From DASTRU01 sp035761045 (GTDB lineage: Bacteria; Pseudomonadota; Gammaproteobacteria; Burkholderiales; Burkholderiaceae_E): 13,857 nucleotides of DNA. The stretch spans positions 1 through 13,857 of the forward strand of contig DASTRU010000075.1 of assembly GCA_035761045.1 (NCBI GenBank), written 5' to 3'. Below the pieces are notes generated by a model. The model saw nothing but the letters and a program-made list of their open reading frames with translations. It did no database searches and was not told the origin of the DNA. The position numbers were made by a program, and so were the translations under genes. Positions 1 to 5,790 of this stretch are shown piece by piece (positions within the stretch are counted from its first letter, which is position 1; every line of letters starts with the position of its first letter).

Positions 1-1
1 C

Positions 2-763
2 CAGATCAACCTGTACCGCGCGCTCGGGGCGGAGCTGCCGCGTTTCGGCCACGTGCCGATGATCCTCGGCGCGGACGGGCAGCGCCTGTCGAAGCGCCAC
101 GGCGCGGTGAGCGTGATGCAGTACAAGGAGGACGGGTTCCTCCCCGACGCGATGGTGAACTACCTCGCGCGCCTGGGCTGGTCCCACGGCGACGAGGAGG
201 TGTTCTCGCGCGAGCAGCTGGTCGAATGGTTCGACCTCGAGCACGTGAGCAAGTCGCCCGCGCGCTGGGATCCGGAGAAGCTCCGGTGGCTCAACGGCGA
301 GTACCTGCGGCGCATGGCGGACGCGGACCTCGCGCAGCTCCTGCACGACGAGAAGCCGGGCGTGTACCGATACCTGGAGTCCGTGATGGACCCGATCGCG
401 ATGACCGCGGCCGGCCGCGCCAAATTCCAGACGCTCCTCGACCACGAGCAGTTCCTGATGGCGATGGCCGAGCCCGCCCATCCCGATGCCGCGCTCGCGA
501 AGGACCACCTGGGCGAGGCGGGCCGGGGCGTGCTCTCGGCGCTGCTGCCCAAGCTCCGGGCCGATACGAAGTGGGACGCCCCCTCGATCAGCGCCGTGCT
601 GAAGGAGACCGTGAAGTCGATGGGCGTGAAGCCCCCGGCGGTGATGATGCCCTTCCGGGTGGCCCTCACCGGCCAGGCCCAGACGCCGGCCATCGACGCC
701 ATCGCCGCGGCGCTCCGCAAGGACGTGGCCCTTTCCCGCTTGGAACGAGCGGCCTGCGGCTGA
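2..763 (+). CDS. gltX: Glutamyl-tRNA synthetase, C-terminal part (5' truncated by window edge)
   Basis: Class I aminoacyl-tRNA synthetase that charges tRNA-Glu with glutamate in the cytoplasm. The reading frame is open from base 2, so the gene starts outside the window; 253 residues are visible. The KMSKS-type ATP-binding loop is seen as LSKRHGAVSV (codons from 86), followed by the GWSHGD segment and the helical anticodon-binding domain with the family's terminal pattern (MPFRVALTGQAQTPAIDA). The catalytic HIGH half is missing only because of the window edge. The stop TGA (761-763) directly abuts the -10 box of a tRNA promoter, and tRNA-Glu, its own substrate, lies 140 nt downstream. Leucine codons are almost only CTG/CTC and GC is about 70% in sampled lines, unlike the genes after base 1100. 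Identification is firm. Confidence 0.95.
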   Translation, partial: QINLYRALGAELPRFGHVPMILGADGQRLSKRHGAVSVMQYKEDGFLPDAMVNYLARLGWSHGDEEVFSREQLVEWFDLEHVSKSPARWDPEKLRWLNGEYLRRMADADLAQLLHDEKPGVYRYLESVMDPIAMTAAGRAKFQTLLDHEQFLMAMAEPAHPDAALAKDHLGEAGRGVLSALLPKLRADTKWDAPSISAVLKETVKSMGVKPPAVMMPFRVALTGQAQTPAIDAIAAALRKDVALSRLERAACG

Positions 764-769
764 TATAAT
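740..769 (+). promoter_or_regulatory. Probable sigma-70 promoter of the tRNA-Ala/tRNA-Glu unit
   Basis: A perfect -10 box TATAAT lies at 764-769, and a -35-like TTGGAA at 740-745 (4 of 6 consensus matches) with an 18-nt spacer. The expected start near 776 is a few bases before the mature tRNA-Ala end (784), with a GC-rich discriminator as is common for stable-RNA promoters under stringent control. The -35 box lies inside the last gltX codons, and the -10 box begins one base after the stop. Confidence 0.7.
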
Positions 770-783
770 GCAGGGCTCGGTCG

Positions 784-859
<76 letters not shown>

Positions 860-872
860 AGTTTTCCTCGGG

Positions 873-898
873 AACGGGGAGCCCTCTAGCTCCCCGTT
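873..898 (+). terminator. Hairpin between the two tRNAs (leaky terminator or processing site)
   Basis: A perfect 10-bp stem AACGGGGAGC (873-882) pairs with GCTCCCCGTT (889-898) around a 6-nt loop. It is followed by a poor T tract (TCTCT) that runs straight into the mature 5' end of tRNA-Glu at 904. The weak U run and the absence of a promoter between the tRNAs favour a partial terminator or an RNA-processing signal over a full stop. Confidence 0.45.
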
Positions 899-903
899 TC
901 TCT

Positions 904-979
904 GTCCCCATCGTCTAGAGGCCTAGGACACCGCCCTTTCACGGCGATAACCGGGGTTCGAATCCCCGTGGGGACGCCA
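904..979 (+). tRNA. tRNA-Glu (anticodon TTC)
   Basis: Acceptor stem GTCCCCA (904-910) pairs with TGGGGAC (969-975). The anticodon loop is 936-942 with TTC at 938-940. The T stem is 952-956/964-968 with loop TTCGAAT, discriminator G976, and CCA encoded at 977-979. It reads GAA and GAG. The outermost anticodon-stem pair (C931 with A947, positions 27:43) is a C-A mismatch; the other four pairs of that stem are Watson-Crick. Its synthetase gene gltX is just upstream. Confidence 0.96.
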
Positions 980-1074
980 CCTTCTACCGGAGTTCCGGAG
1001 TCGTGTGGCGCTGGTAAATCGTTGGTAAACGCAAAGATCGCGTTAAATGCCGGCGTCAGACTCAACCGTCCTTC

Positions 1075-1116
1075 AAACAAAAAGGCCGCATCAATTTCGA
1101 TGCGGCCTTTTTGTTT
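1075..1116. terminator. Strong bidirectional intrinsic terminator
   Basis: A perfect 18-bp inverted repeat (1075-1092 with 1099-1116) encloses a 6-nt loop. The GC core GGCCGCATC is flanked by A5 on the left and T5 on the right, so it yields a hairpin plus U run in both directions. It closes the rightward gltX-tRNA unit and the leftward darP-mog-hydrolase operon, whose last stop codon is at 1132. Confidence 0.9.
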
Positions 1117-1131
1117 GGTTGATTAAGTTTC

Positions 1132-1800
1132 CTACGCAAGCACGGAGCGTAAGAACTTCGAAATATCCATCACTTCCTCGGCGCAAACGGAATGTGGCAT
1201 CGCGTACGTATGCCATTCGACCGAATAACCCAGCTGATTCAAAACATCGCGTGCTTCAAGGGCGCGTGCGAGAGGTACCACGGGATCGGTCGTTCCGTGA
1301 GCGAGGAATACGGGCACGTCGTGGTTGGCTTGATGCCGCTCTTCCTTGGTCGTGCCTGAAAGCGGCAAATAACCGGAGAGGCCAATCAAACCTCCGAGGC
1401 GCTCGACGTGACGCAAGCCGGTCAGCAGCGTCATCGCGCATCCTTGGCTAAAGCCAGCGAGCACGATGCGCCGCGCGGGAACGCCGCGTTGTTTTTCGCG
1501 CTCGATCACGGCATCGACTTGTTTGAGCGATGCGCGTAAGCCGCCTTCGTCTTCGCGTCGCGCGAGATCGATGCCCAAAATGTCGTACCAGGCGCGCATC
1601 ACATATCCGCCGTTTACCGTGATGGGAATACGCGGCGCGTGCGGGAAAACGAAGCGCACGGAACCACATCCATCAAGGTCGAGTTCGGGAACGATCGGAG
1701 CGAAATCGTTGCCGTCGGCGCCGAGGCCGTGCAGCCAGATCACGGACGATTGCGGATTCGCGCCGGTTTCGATTTCTAAACATTCAAGTTGTTCGGTCAT
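1132..1800 (-). CDS. Alpha/beta-hydrolase, phospholipase/carboxylesterase family
   Basis: A 222-residue cytoplasmic serine esterase of the Abhydrolase_2 family (the bacterial carboxylesterase/acyl-protein-thioesterase group, as in Pseudomonas EstB). The family hydrolyses short-chain carboxyl esters or thioesters; the natural substrate here is unknown. Seen directly: an oxyanion-side WLHGLGADGNDF motif (residues 22-33), nucleophile elbow GFSQG with Ser118, acid Asp172 in the TDPVVP segment, and His203 in MPHSVC, so the triad is complete. Length matches the family. There is no signal peptide. It is the last gene of a leftward operon: its ATG shares one base with the mog stop codon (TAATG on the minus strand), and a GGAG box lies 8 nt before it inside mog, pointing to translational coupling. 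The function in this context is not evident. Confidence 0.9.
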   Translation of the reverse strand: MTEQLECLEIETGANPQSSVIWLHGLGADGNDFAPIVPELDLDGCGSVRFVFPHAPRIPITVNGGYVMRAWYDILGIDLARREDEGGLRASLKQVDAVIEREKQRGVPARRIVLAGFSQGCAMTLLTGLRHVERLGGLIGLSGYLPLSGTTKEERHQANHDVPVFLAHGTTDPVVPLARALEARDVLNQLGYSVEWHTYAMPHSVCAEEVMDISKFLRSVLA

Positions 1801-2423
1801 TAAGCATTCTCCACGCGTGCGGCGCGAATCGCCGCCTTGGGACGAAAGGCGGCGCAGACCGCTTCATTGGTATCGATATACGGGCCGCCGATAAGGTCGA
1901 TGCAATAAGGAATCGCGGCGAATACGCCTGCCGTGATGAGCTGACCTTGCGCATCGCGCAAGCCTTCAAGCGTTTCCTTGATCGACTTCGGTTGGCCGGG
2001 CAAATTCACGATGAGCGCCGCATGCGCGGCGGCTTCGCGCACGACCGCGACCTGTCTCGAAAGAATGGCCGTCGGCACGAAATGCAACGACACCTGTCGC
2101 ATGCGTTCGCCGAAACCCGGCATTTCCTTGGTGGCGATCGCGAGCGTTGCTTCCGGCGTTACGTCGCGTCGCGCGGGGCCGGTTCCACCCGTTGTAAGCA
2201 CCAAGGCACATCGTTCGTTATCGACGAGGTCGATCAACGTCGCTTCAATCGTTGGACGATCGTCCGGGATAAGCCGCTCGACGAATTCAAGCGGGCTGCG
2301 GCAAGCGCTCGTCAACCAATCGCGCAAGGCGGGAATGCCTTGATCTTGATAGGCGCCGCTTGATGCGCGATCGGAAATCGAGACGAGCCCGACGCGAGCT
2401 AAGTCTCCAACGGTAGAGGTCAT
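1800..2423 (-). CDS. mog: Molybdopterin adenylyltransferase
   Basis: Activates molybdopterin by adenylation before MoeA inserts molybdate, a step of cytoplasmic molybdenum-cofactor synthesis. The 207-residue protein follows the E. coli Mog pattern along its length: GLVSISDRASSG near the N-terminus (12-23), LIPDD (51-55), the TTGGTGP nucleotide loop (77-83), RRDVTPE (85-91), EMPGFGERMRQ, FVPTAILSRQV, NLPGQPKSIKETLEG and a terminal AAFRPK. Asp54 and Asp87 align with the two aspartates known to be essential in E. coli Mog (Asp49, Asp82). These features separate it from the shorter MoaB. It overlaps darP by 4 nt (ATGA) and the esterase by 1 nt. No other cofactor gene or molybdoenzyme is in the window, so it serves unlinked partners. 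Confidence 0.95.
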   Translation of the reverse strand: MTSTVGDLARVGLVSISDRASSGAYQDQGIPALRDWLTSACRSPLEFVERLIPDDRPTIEATLIDLVDNERCALVLTTGGTGPARRDVTPEATLAIATKEMPGFGERMRQVSLHFVPTAILSRQVAVVREAAAHAALIVNLPGQPKSIKETLEGLRDAQGQLITAGVFAAIPYCIDLIGGPYIDTNEAVCAAFRPKAAIRAARVENA

Positions 2424-2986
2424 GGAAGGTCCGGTTTGGATTGATCGTCGGTGGAGATCGACGCGGTTTTGAGCAACTGAAAAAGCTCGCGAAAGGCGCG
2501 TGGTGGCCGCTGCTCTGTTTGTTCCTTGCGCGCTTGACGCACCAATGCGCGCACGGTTTGCAAATCGGCGTGCGGGTGTTCACGCGCCCATAGCGTCAAT
2601 GCATCGTCGTCGTCGATCAAACGCGCGCGCCATTGTTCAAGCTCGCGCATTCGGCGTGCTTCGTCGCGCGACGGAGCATTCAATGCATCAAGGTCGGCGC
2701 GCAATTGTTGAATTAACGATTCATCAAGATCGCGCATCAAGCGGCCGATGTATTGCAATTGGCGTCGTCGACCTTCGTGAGCGGTGATGCGTCGTGCCTC
2801 GTTGACCGCTTCGCGCAAGGCATCGGGCAAGGCCAATCGCGCGAAGCGTTCGCGTGGTAGTTCAACCAGTTGCACGCCTAGCGATTGCAAGGCCGTGCTT
2901 GCCTTCTTGCGTTGCGTGCGAGAGGGCGCGTTTTCGTCGGAGCGGGAGTACTTCATAGCGGCATAATCATGCCATTCATCCAGCAT
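2420..2986 (-). CDS. yjgA: Ribosome-associated protein DarP/YjgA (DUF615)
   Basis: DUF615 protein; the E. coli member (DarP/YjgA) takes part in late 50S ribosomal subunit assembly. Visible family signatures are PSRTQRKK near the N-terminus, TALQSLGVQLVEL, and the highly conserved EGRRRQLQYIGRLMRD, followed by a basic, helical C-terminal half (LVRQARKEQ and PPRAFRELFQLL). The start is uncertain. The frame runs open to a TTG at 3023-3025, but the family match begins later; I chose the ATG at 2984-2986 (188 residues). An AGGAGG box (minus strand, 3008-3013) lies about 21 nt upstream of it, too far for ideal use, and a second ATG at 2954-2956 is possible. The stop overlaps the mog start (ATGA), so the two are translationally coupled. 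It is divergent from pmbA. Confidence 0.88.
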   Translation of the reverse strand: MLDEWHDYAAMKYSRSDENAPSRTQRKKASTALQSLGVQLVELPRERFARLALPDALREAVNEARRITAHEGRRRQLQYIGRLMRDLDESLIQQLRADLDALNAPSRDEARRMRELEQWRARLIDDDDALTLWAREHPHADLQTVRALVRQARKEQTEQRPPRAFRELFQLLKTASISTDDQSKPDLP

Positions 2987-3016
2987 GTGTTTTTTAACGC
3001 GGCTGCTCCTCCTTAC

Positions 3017-3046
3017 TTCATTCAAGGCTTGGCTCCTTCATGTCAA
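3017..3046 (-). promoter_or_regulatory. Tentative promoter of the darP-mog-hydrolase operon
   Basis: On the minus strand a perfect TTGACA (3041-3046) is followed, after 18 nt, by a weak -10 candidate AATGAA (3017-3022, 3 of 6 matches). It overlaps the first codons of divergent pmbA. Only the -35 is convincing; this is a candidate. Confidence 0.25.
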
Positions 3047-4395
3047 ACGCTTCCACATTCGTTATTCCGTTTGATCGTCTTCGCTCGATGGTGGAGGACG
3101 TGCTTGTCATCGCTCGGCGCAAAGGAGCGACCAGTTGTTTCAGCGACGTGAGCGAGGGAACCGGTCTTTCCGTCACGGTGCGCAAGGGCAATGTCGAGAC
3201 GATCGAGCAAAACCGCGACAAGTCTTTAAGCGTGACGACTTATATCGGCCAACGTAAGGGTTCGGCGACGACGTCGGATTTTTCGTCGTCGGCGATTGAG
3301 GGCATGGTGCAAGCAGCGCTTGATATCGCGCGTTATACGGCCGGCGACCCCGCCGCCGGCTTGCCCGACGAAGACATGCTTGAACGCAATCCACGCGACT
3401 TAGCGTTGTTTTATCCATGGGATATCGACGCCACGGCGGCGATCGAAATCGCCAAGCGCGCCGAAGACGCTGCATTCGCCGTCGACTCCCATATTCGCAA
3501 TAGCGAAGGCGCTAACCTGTCGGCGCAGCACGCGCAGTTTTACATGGCGAATTCGCATGGATTTGTGGGCGGATACGCGTACTCGCGTCATAGCATGTTG
3601 TGCATACCGATTGCGCAAAAGGGCAATACCATGCAACGCGACGACTGGTATTCGTCCGACCGTAACCCCGCCTTGCTTGCCCAGCCGGAAGCAATTGGCC
3701 GTTATGCGGCCCAGCGTGCATTATCTCGGTTAAATGCCCGTCGTCTTGGAACGCGGCAATGTCCGGTGTTGTTTGAAGCGCCGGTTGCGTGCGGTCTTGT
3801 GGGCTCGTTCGTGCAAGCCACTTCGGGAACATCGCTATACCGCCAATCGAGTTTTCTCGTGAACTCATTAGGGCGGCAAGTCTTCGCGCCGCATGTATCG
3901 CTCACCGAAGACCCGCATGTGCTGGGCGCGATCGGTAGCGCGCCATTTGACGACGAAGGCGTTCGCACGCAAGCGCGGCGTGTTGTCGATAACGGCGTGG
4001 TCAACGGCTGGTTCTTATCGTCGTACTCGGCGCGCAAGCTTGGCATGCGCACGACTGGCAACGCGGGCGGATCGCACAACCTCTCGTTGCAATCCTCGCA
4101 AACGCGCAAGAGCGACGACCTCGAAGCGATGCTGCGCAAACTTCACACGGGCTTGCTGGTGACCGATCTCATCGGTCAAGGCATCAATTACGTGACTGGG
4201 GATTACTCGCGCGGTGCTTTCGGGTACTGGGTGGAAAACGGCCAGATTGCTTACCCGGTCGAGGAGATCACGATCGCCGGCAATCTGCGCGATATGTTCA
4301 TGCGCATCGCGGCGATTGGCGCGGACACCATTATTCGCGGCACGAAATCGACGGGTTCGATATTGATCGAAGAGATGACGGTCGCGGGTGCATAA
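3040..4395 (+). CDS. pmbA: TldD/PmbA-family protein, TldE subunit (metalloprotease partner)
   Basis: A 451-residue member of the U62 family. In E. coli TldE (PmbA) pairs with TldD to form a cytoplasmic zinc protease that clips unfolded peptides, needed for microcin B17 maturation and CcdA turnover. The N-terminal domain shows the GLSVTVRKGNVETIEQN region (42-58) and the RKGSATTSD strand (72-80). The C-terminal domain has the hallmark VVNGWFLSSYSARKLGMRTTGNAGG (320-344), GDYSRGAFGYWVENG (387-401), and a final EEITIAGNLRDM...EEMTVAG. No HExxxH zinc motif is present, as expected for TldE; TldD must be encoded elsewhere. No clear Shine-Dalgarno precedes the ATG at 3040, but this start matches the family's N-terminus. 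It is divergent from darP, an arrangement I recall from other Burkholderiales. Confidence 0.94.
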   Translation: MSNASTFVIPFDRLRSMVEDVLVIARRKGATSCFSDVSEGTGLSVTVRKGNVETIEQNRDKSLSVTTYIGQRKGSATTSDFSSSAIEGMVQAALDIARYTAGDPAAGLPDEDMLERNPRDLALFYPWDIDATAAIEIAKRAEDAAFAVDSHIRNSEGANLSAQHAQFYMANSHGFVGGYAYSRHSMLCIPIAQKGNTMQRDDWYSSDRNPALLAQPEAIGRYAAQRALSRLNARRLGTRQCPVLFEAPVACGLVGSFVQATSGTSLYRQSSFLVNSLGRQVFAPHVSLTEDPHVLGAIGSAPFDDEGVRTQARRVVDNGVVNGWFLSSYSARKLGMRTTGNAGGSHNLSLQSSQTRKSDDLEAMLRKLHTGLLVTDLIGQGINYVTGDYSRGAFGYWVENGQIAYPVEEITIAGNLRDMFMRIAAIGADTIIRGTKSTGSILIEEMTVAGA

Positions 4396-4475
4396 GGCGC
4401 GTTGTCATCGCAACCCCTTAAAGACAAACCCTTATGGCTTGCCTGGGGGATGAGACGCACAATCGCCGGTGGTAT

Positions 4476-4492
4476 TGCGAGACGGTCTCGCA
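4476..4492. promoter_or_regulatory. Perfect 17-nt palindrome upstream of dctP, probable operator
   Basis: TGCGAGAC (4476-4483), one central base, and GTCTCGCA (4485-4492) form a perfect 8-bp inverted repeat. It lies 33 nt before the dctP start and 80 nt after the pmbA stop. The arms are too short and lack a T run for a terminator, so a dimeric regulator site is the simplest reading. I saw no second copy before the membrane-subunit operon at 7882-8021. Confidence 0.45.
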
Positions 4493-4525
4493 CACACCGA
4501 GATATCAATCCAAGGAGAACCCTGC

Positions 4526-5629
4526 ATGTCCGACCGTCGTTCCTTTTTGAAGAACTCTGCCGCGGGTGCCGTGGCGACTGGCGCGCTCGCCGCGCCCGCC
4601 ATCGTCAGCGCGCAATCGCCTAACGTGCAATGGCGTTTGGCATCGAGCTTCCCCAAGTCGCTCGACACCATTTTTGGTGGCGCCGAAACGTTGTCCAAGC
4701 GCGTGGCCGCGGCAACCGGCGGCAAGTTTCAAATTCGTGTGTTCGCGGGTGGTGAGATTGTTCCCGCGTTCCAAGTGGCCGATGCCGTGGGTCAAGGCAC
4801 GGTGGAGTGCGGCCATACCGCTTCGTACTACTACGTGGGCAAGCACCCGGCATTCGCGTTTGATTGCGCGTTGCCGTTCGGTATGAACGCCCGCCAGCAA
4901 ACCGCCTGGATGAACGATGGCGGCGGTCTGCAACTCACGCGTGAATTCTTCAAGCAATTCGGCTTCATGAACTTCGCGGGCGGCAACACGGGTTGCCAAA
5001 TGGGTGGTTGGTTCCGCAAGGAAGTGAAATCGCTGGCCGACGTCAAGGGCCTGAAGATGCGCATTCCAGGCTTTGGCGGCCGTGTGTTCGCGGCGATGGG
5101 CGCGGTGCCTCAGCAAATTCCGGGCGGTGAGATTTACCAATCGCTCGAACGCGGCACGATCGACGCGGCCGAATGGATCGGCCCGTACGATGACGAAAAA
5201 CTCGGCCTGGCCAAGATCGCCAAGTTCTACTACTACCCAGGTTGGTGGGAGCCGGCGGCGCAACTCTCGTTCTACGTGAACATCAAGGCGTGGGAAGCAT
5301 TGCCCGCCGAGTACAAGGCCATCTTCGAAGCCGCGTGCCAAGAAGCGCATATCACCATGCTCGCCGCGTACGACGCGAAGAACCCAGCCGCCTTGCAACG
5401 TCTCGTCAATTCAGGCGCGCAACTGCGCGGCTATCCGAACGACGTCATGCAAGCCGCTTACAAGGCCGCGATGGCGATCTACGACGAGGAATCCGCGAAG
5501 GATGCGCAGTTCAAGAAGATTTACGATCCGTGGACCAAGTTCTTGCGCGACCAGCAACGTTGGTTCCGCGTTGCCGAAGCAGGTATCGACAACTTCCGTC
5601 CCGCCGCCGCGCCGGCCGCCAAGAAGTAA
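4526..5629 (+). CDS. TRAP transporter solute-binding protein (DctP/TakP type), Tat-exported
   Basis: Periplasmic receptor of a TRAP importer, 367 residues. The N-terminus carries a twin-arginine signal (DRRSFLK at residues 3-9, hydrophobic stretch, likely cleavage near AIVSAQ, residue 29-30), so it is exported folded. The body matches the group paired with mannitol/chloroaromatic-type TRAP permeases (COG4663): WRLASSFPKSLDT, FAGGEIVPAFQVADAV, MRIPGFGGRV (178-187) and the AAEWIGPYDDEK segment (214-225). Arg179 sits at the family's carboxylate-binding position. Gln158 and Glu216-Trp217 correspond to residues that bind the cation and substrate in Rhodobacter TakP, suggesting a small organic acid such as a 2-oxoacid. 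The start at 4526 follows AAGGAGA by 7 nt; an upstream in-frame GTG (4469) is less likely. Its permease genes are convergent, not downstream. Confidence 0.93.
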   Translation: MSDRRSFLKNSAAGAVATGALAAPAIVSAQSPNVQWRLASSFPKSLDTIFGGAETLSKRVAAATGGKFQIRVFAGGEIVPAFQVADAVGQGTVECGHTASYYYVGKHPAFAFDCALPFGMNARQQTAWMNDGGGLQLTREFFKQFGFMNFAGGNTGCQMGGWFRKEVKSLADVKGLKMRIPGFGGRVFAAMGAVPQQIPGGEIYQSLERGTIDAAEWIGPYDDEKLGLAKIAKFYYYPGWWEPAAQLSFYVNIKAWEALPAEYKAIFEAACQEAHITMLAAYDAKNPAALQRLVNSGAQLRGYPNDVMQAAYKAAMAIYDEESAKDAQFKKIYDPWTKFLRDQQRWFRVAEAGIDNFRPAAAPAAKK

Positions 5630-5659
5630 GTTAGCCACGTGAGTAGGGCAGTTGAAGTT

Positions 5660-5688
5660 AAAAGCCGGGCTTAATGCCCGGCTTTTTT
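5660..5688 (+). terminator. Intrinsic terminator of the TRAP binding-protein gene
   Basis: AAAGCCGGGC (5661-5670), loop TTAAT, and GCCCGGCTTT (5676-5685) form a 10-bp GC-rich stem ending in a run of six T (5683-5688). It lies 31 nt after the dctP stop. Confidence 0.92.
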
Positions 5689-5716
5689 ATTGGCGTGTGC
5701 GCGCTATGCACTACGC

Positions 5717-5756
5717 AAAAAAACCGCGCTCAAGCATGATGCTCGAGCGCGGTTTT
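5717..5756 (-). terminator. Intrinsic terminator of the TRAP permease operon
   Basis: A 12-bp stem (5720-5731 with 5745-5756, core ACCGCGCTC/GAGCGCGGT) encloses a 13-nt loop that contains a second small AGCAT/ATGCT hairpin. Seven A on the left (5717-5723) become a U7 tract when read leftward, so it ends the large-permease transcript. A four-T run on the right could also back up the terminator at 5660-5688. Confidence 0.88.
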
Positions 5757-5790
5757 AGTTTGTTTAACGACTTAACTGTTTGAGTCGCTA

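Noticed and set aside
886..1080. Minus-strand 64-codon open frame across tRNA-Glu
   Set aside because: It is antisense to a firm tRNA; its sequence is simply the reverse complement of the tRNA and spacer, a known type of spurious call.
1047..1451. Plus-strand 134-codon frame downstream of tRNA-Glu
   Set aside because: It reads through the terminator and opposite the esterase; composition is random Arg/Ser-rich.
3040..4395. Calling the U62 protein TldD instead of PmbA/TldE
   Set aside because: No HExxxH zinc motif is found in the sequence, while TldD requires it.
4430..4500. Sigma-54 type promoter before dctP
   Set aside because: TTGC-like and TGG-like elements are present but never with the required GG-N10-GC spacing.
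4505..5398. 297-codon minus-strand open frame opposite the TRAP binding-protein gene
   Set aside because: The plus strand encodes a clear TRAP receptor with Tat signal and ribosome site; the antisense product has no recognisable motif.
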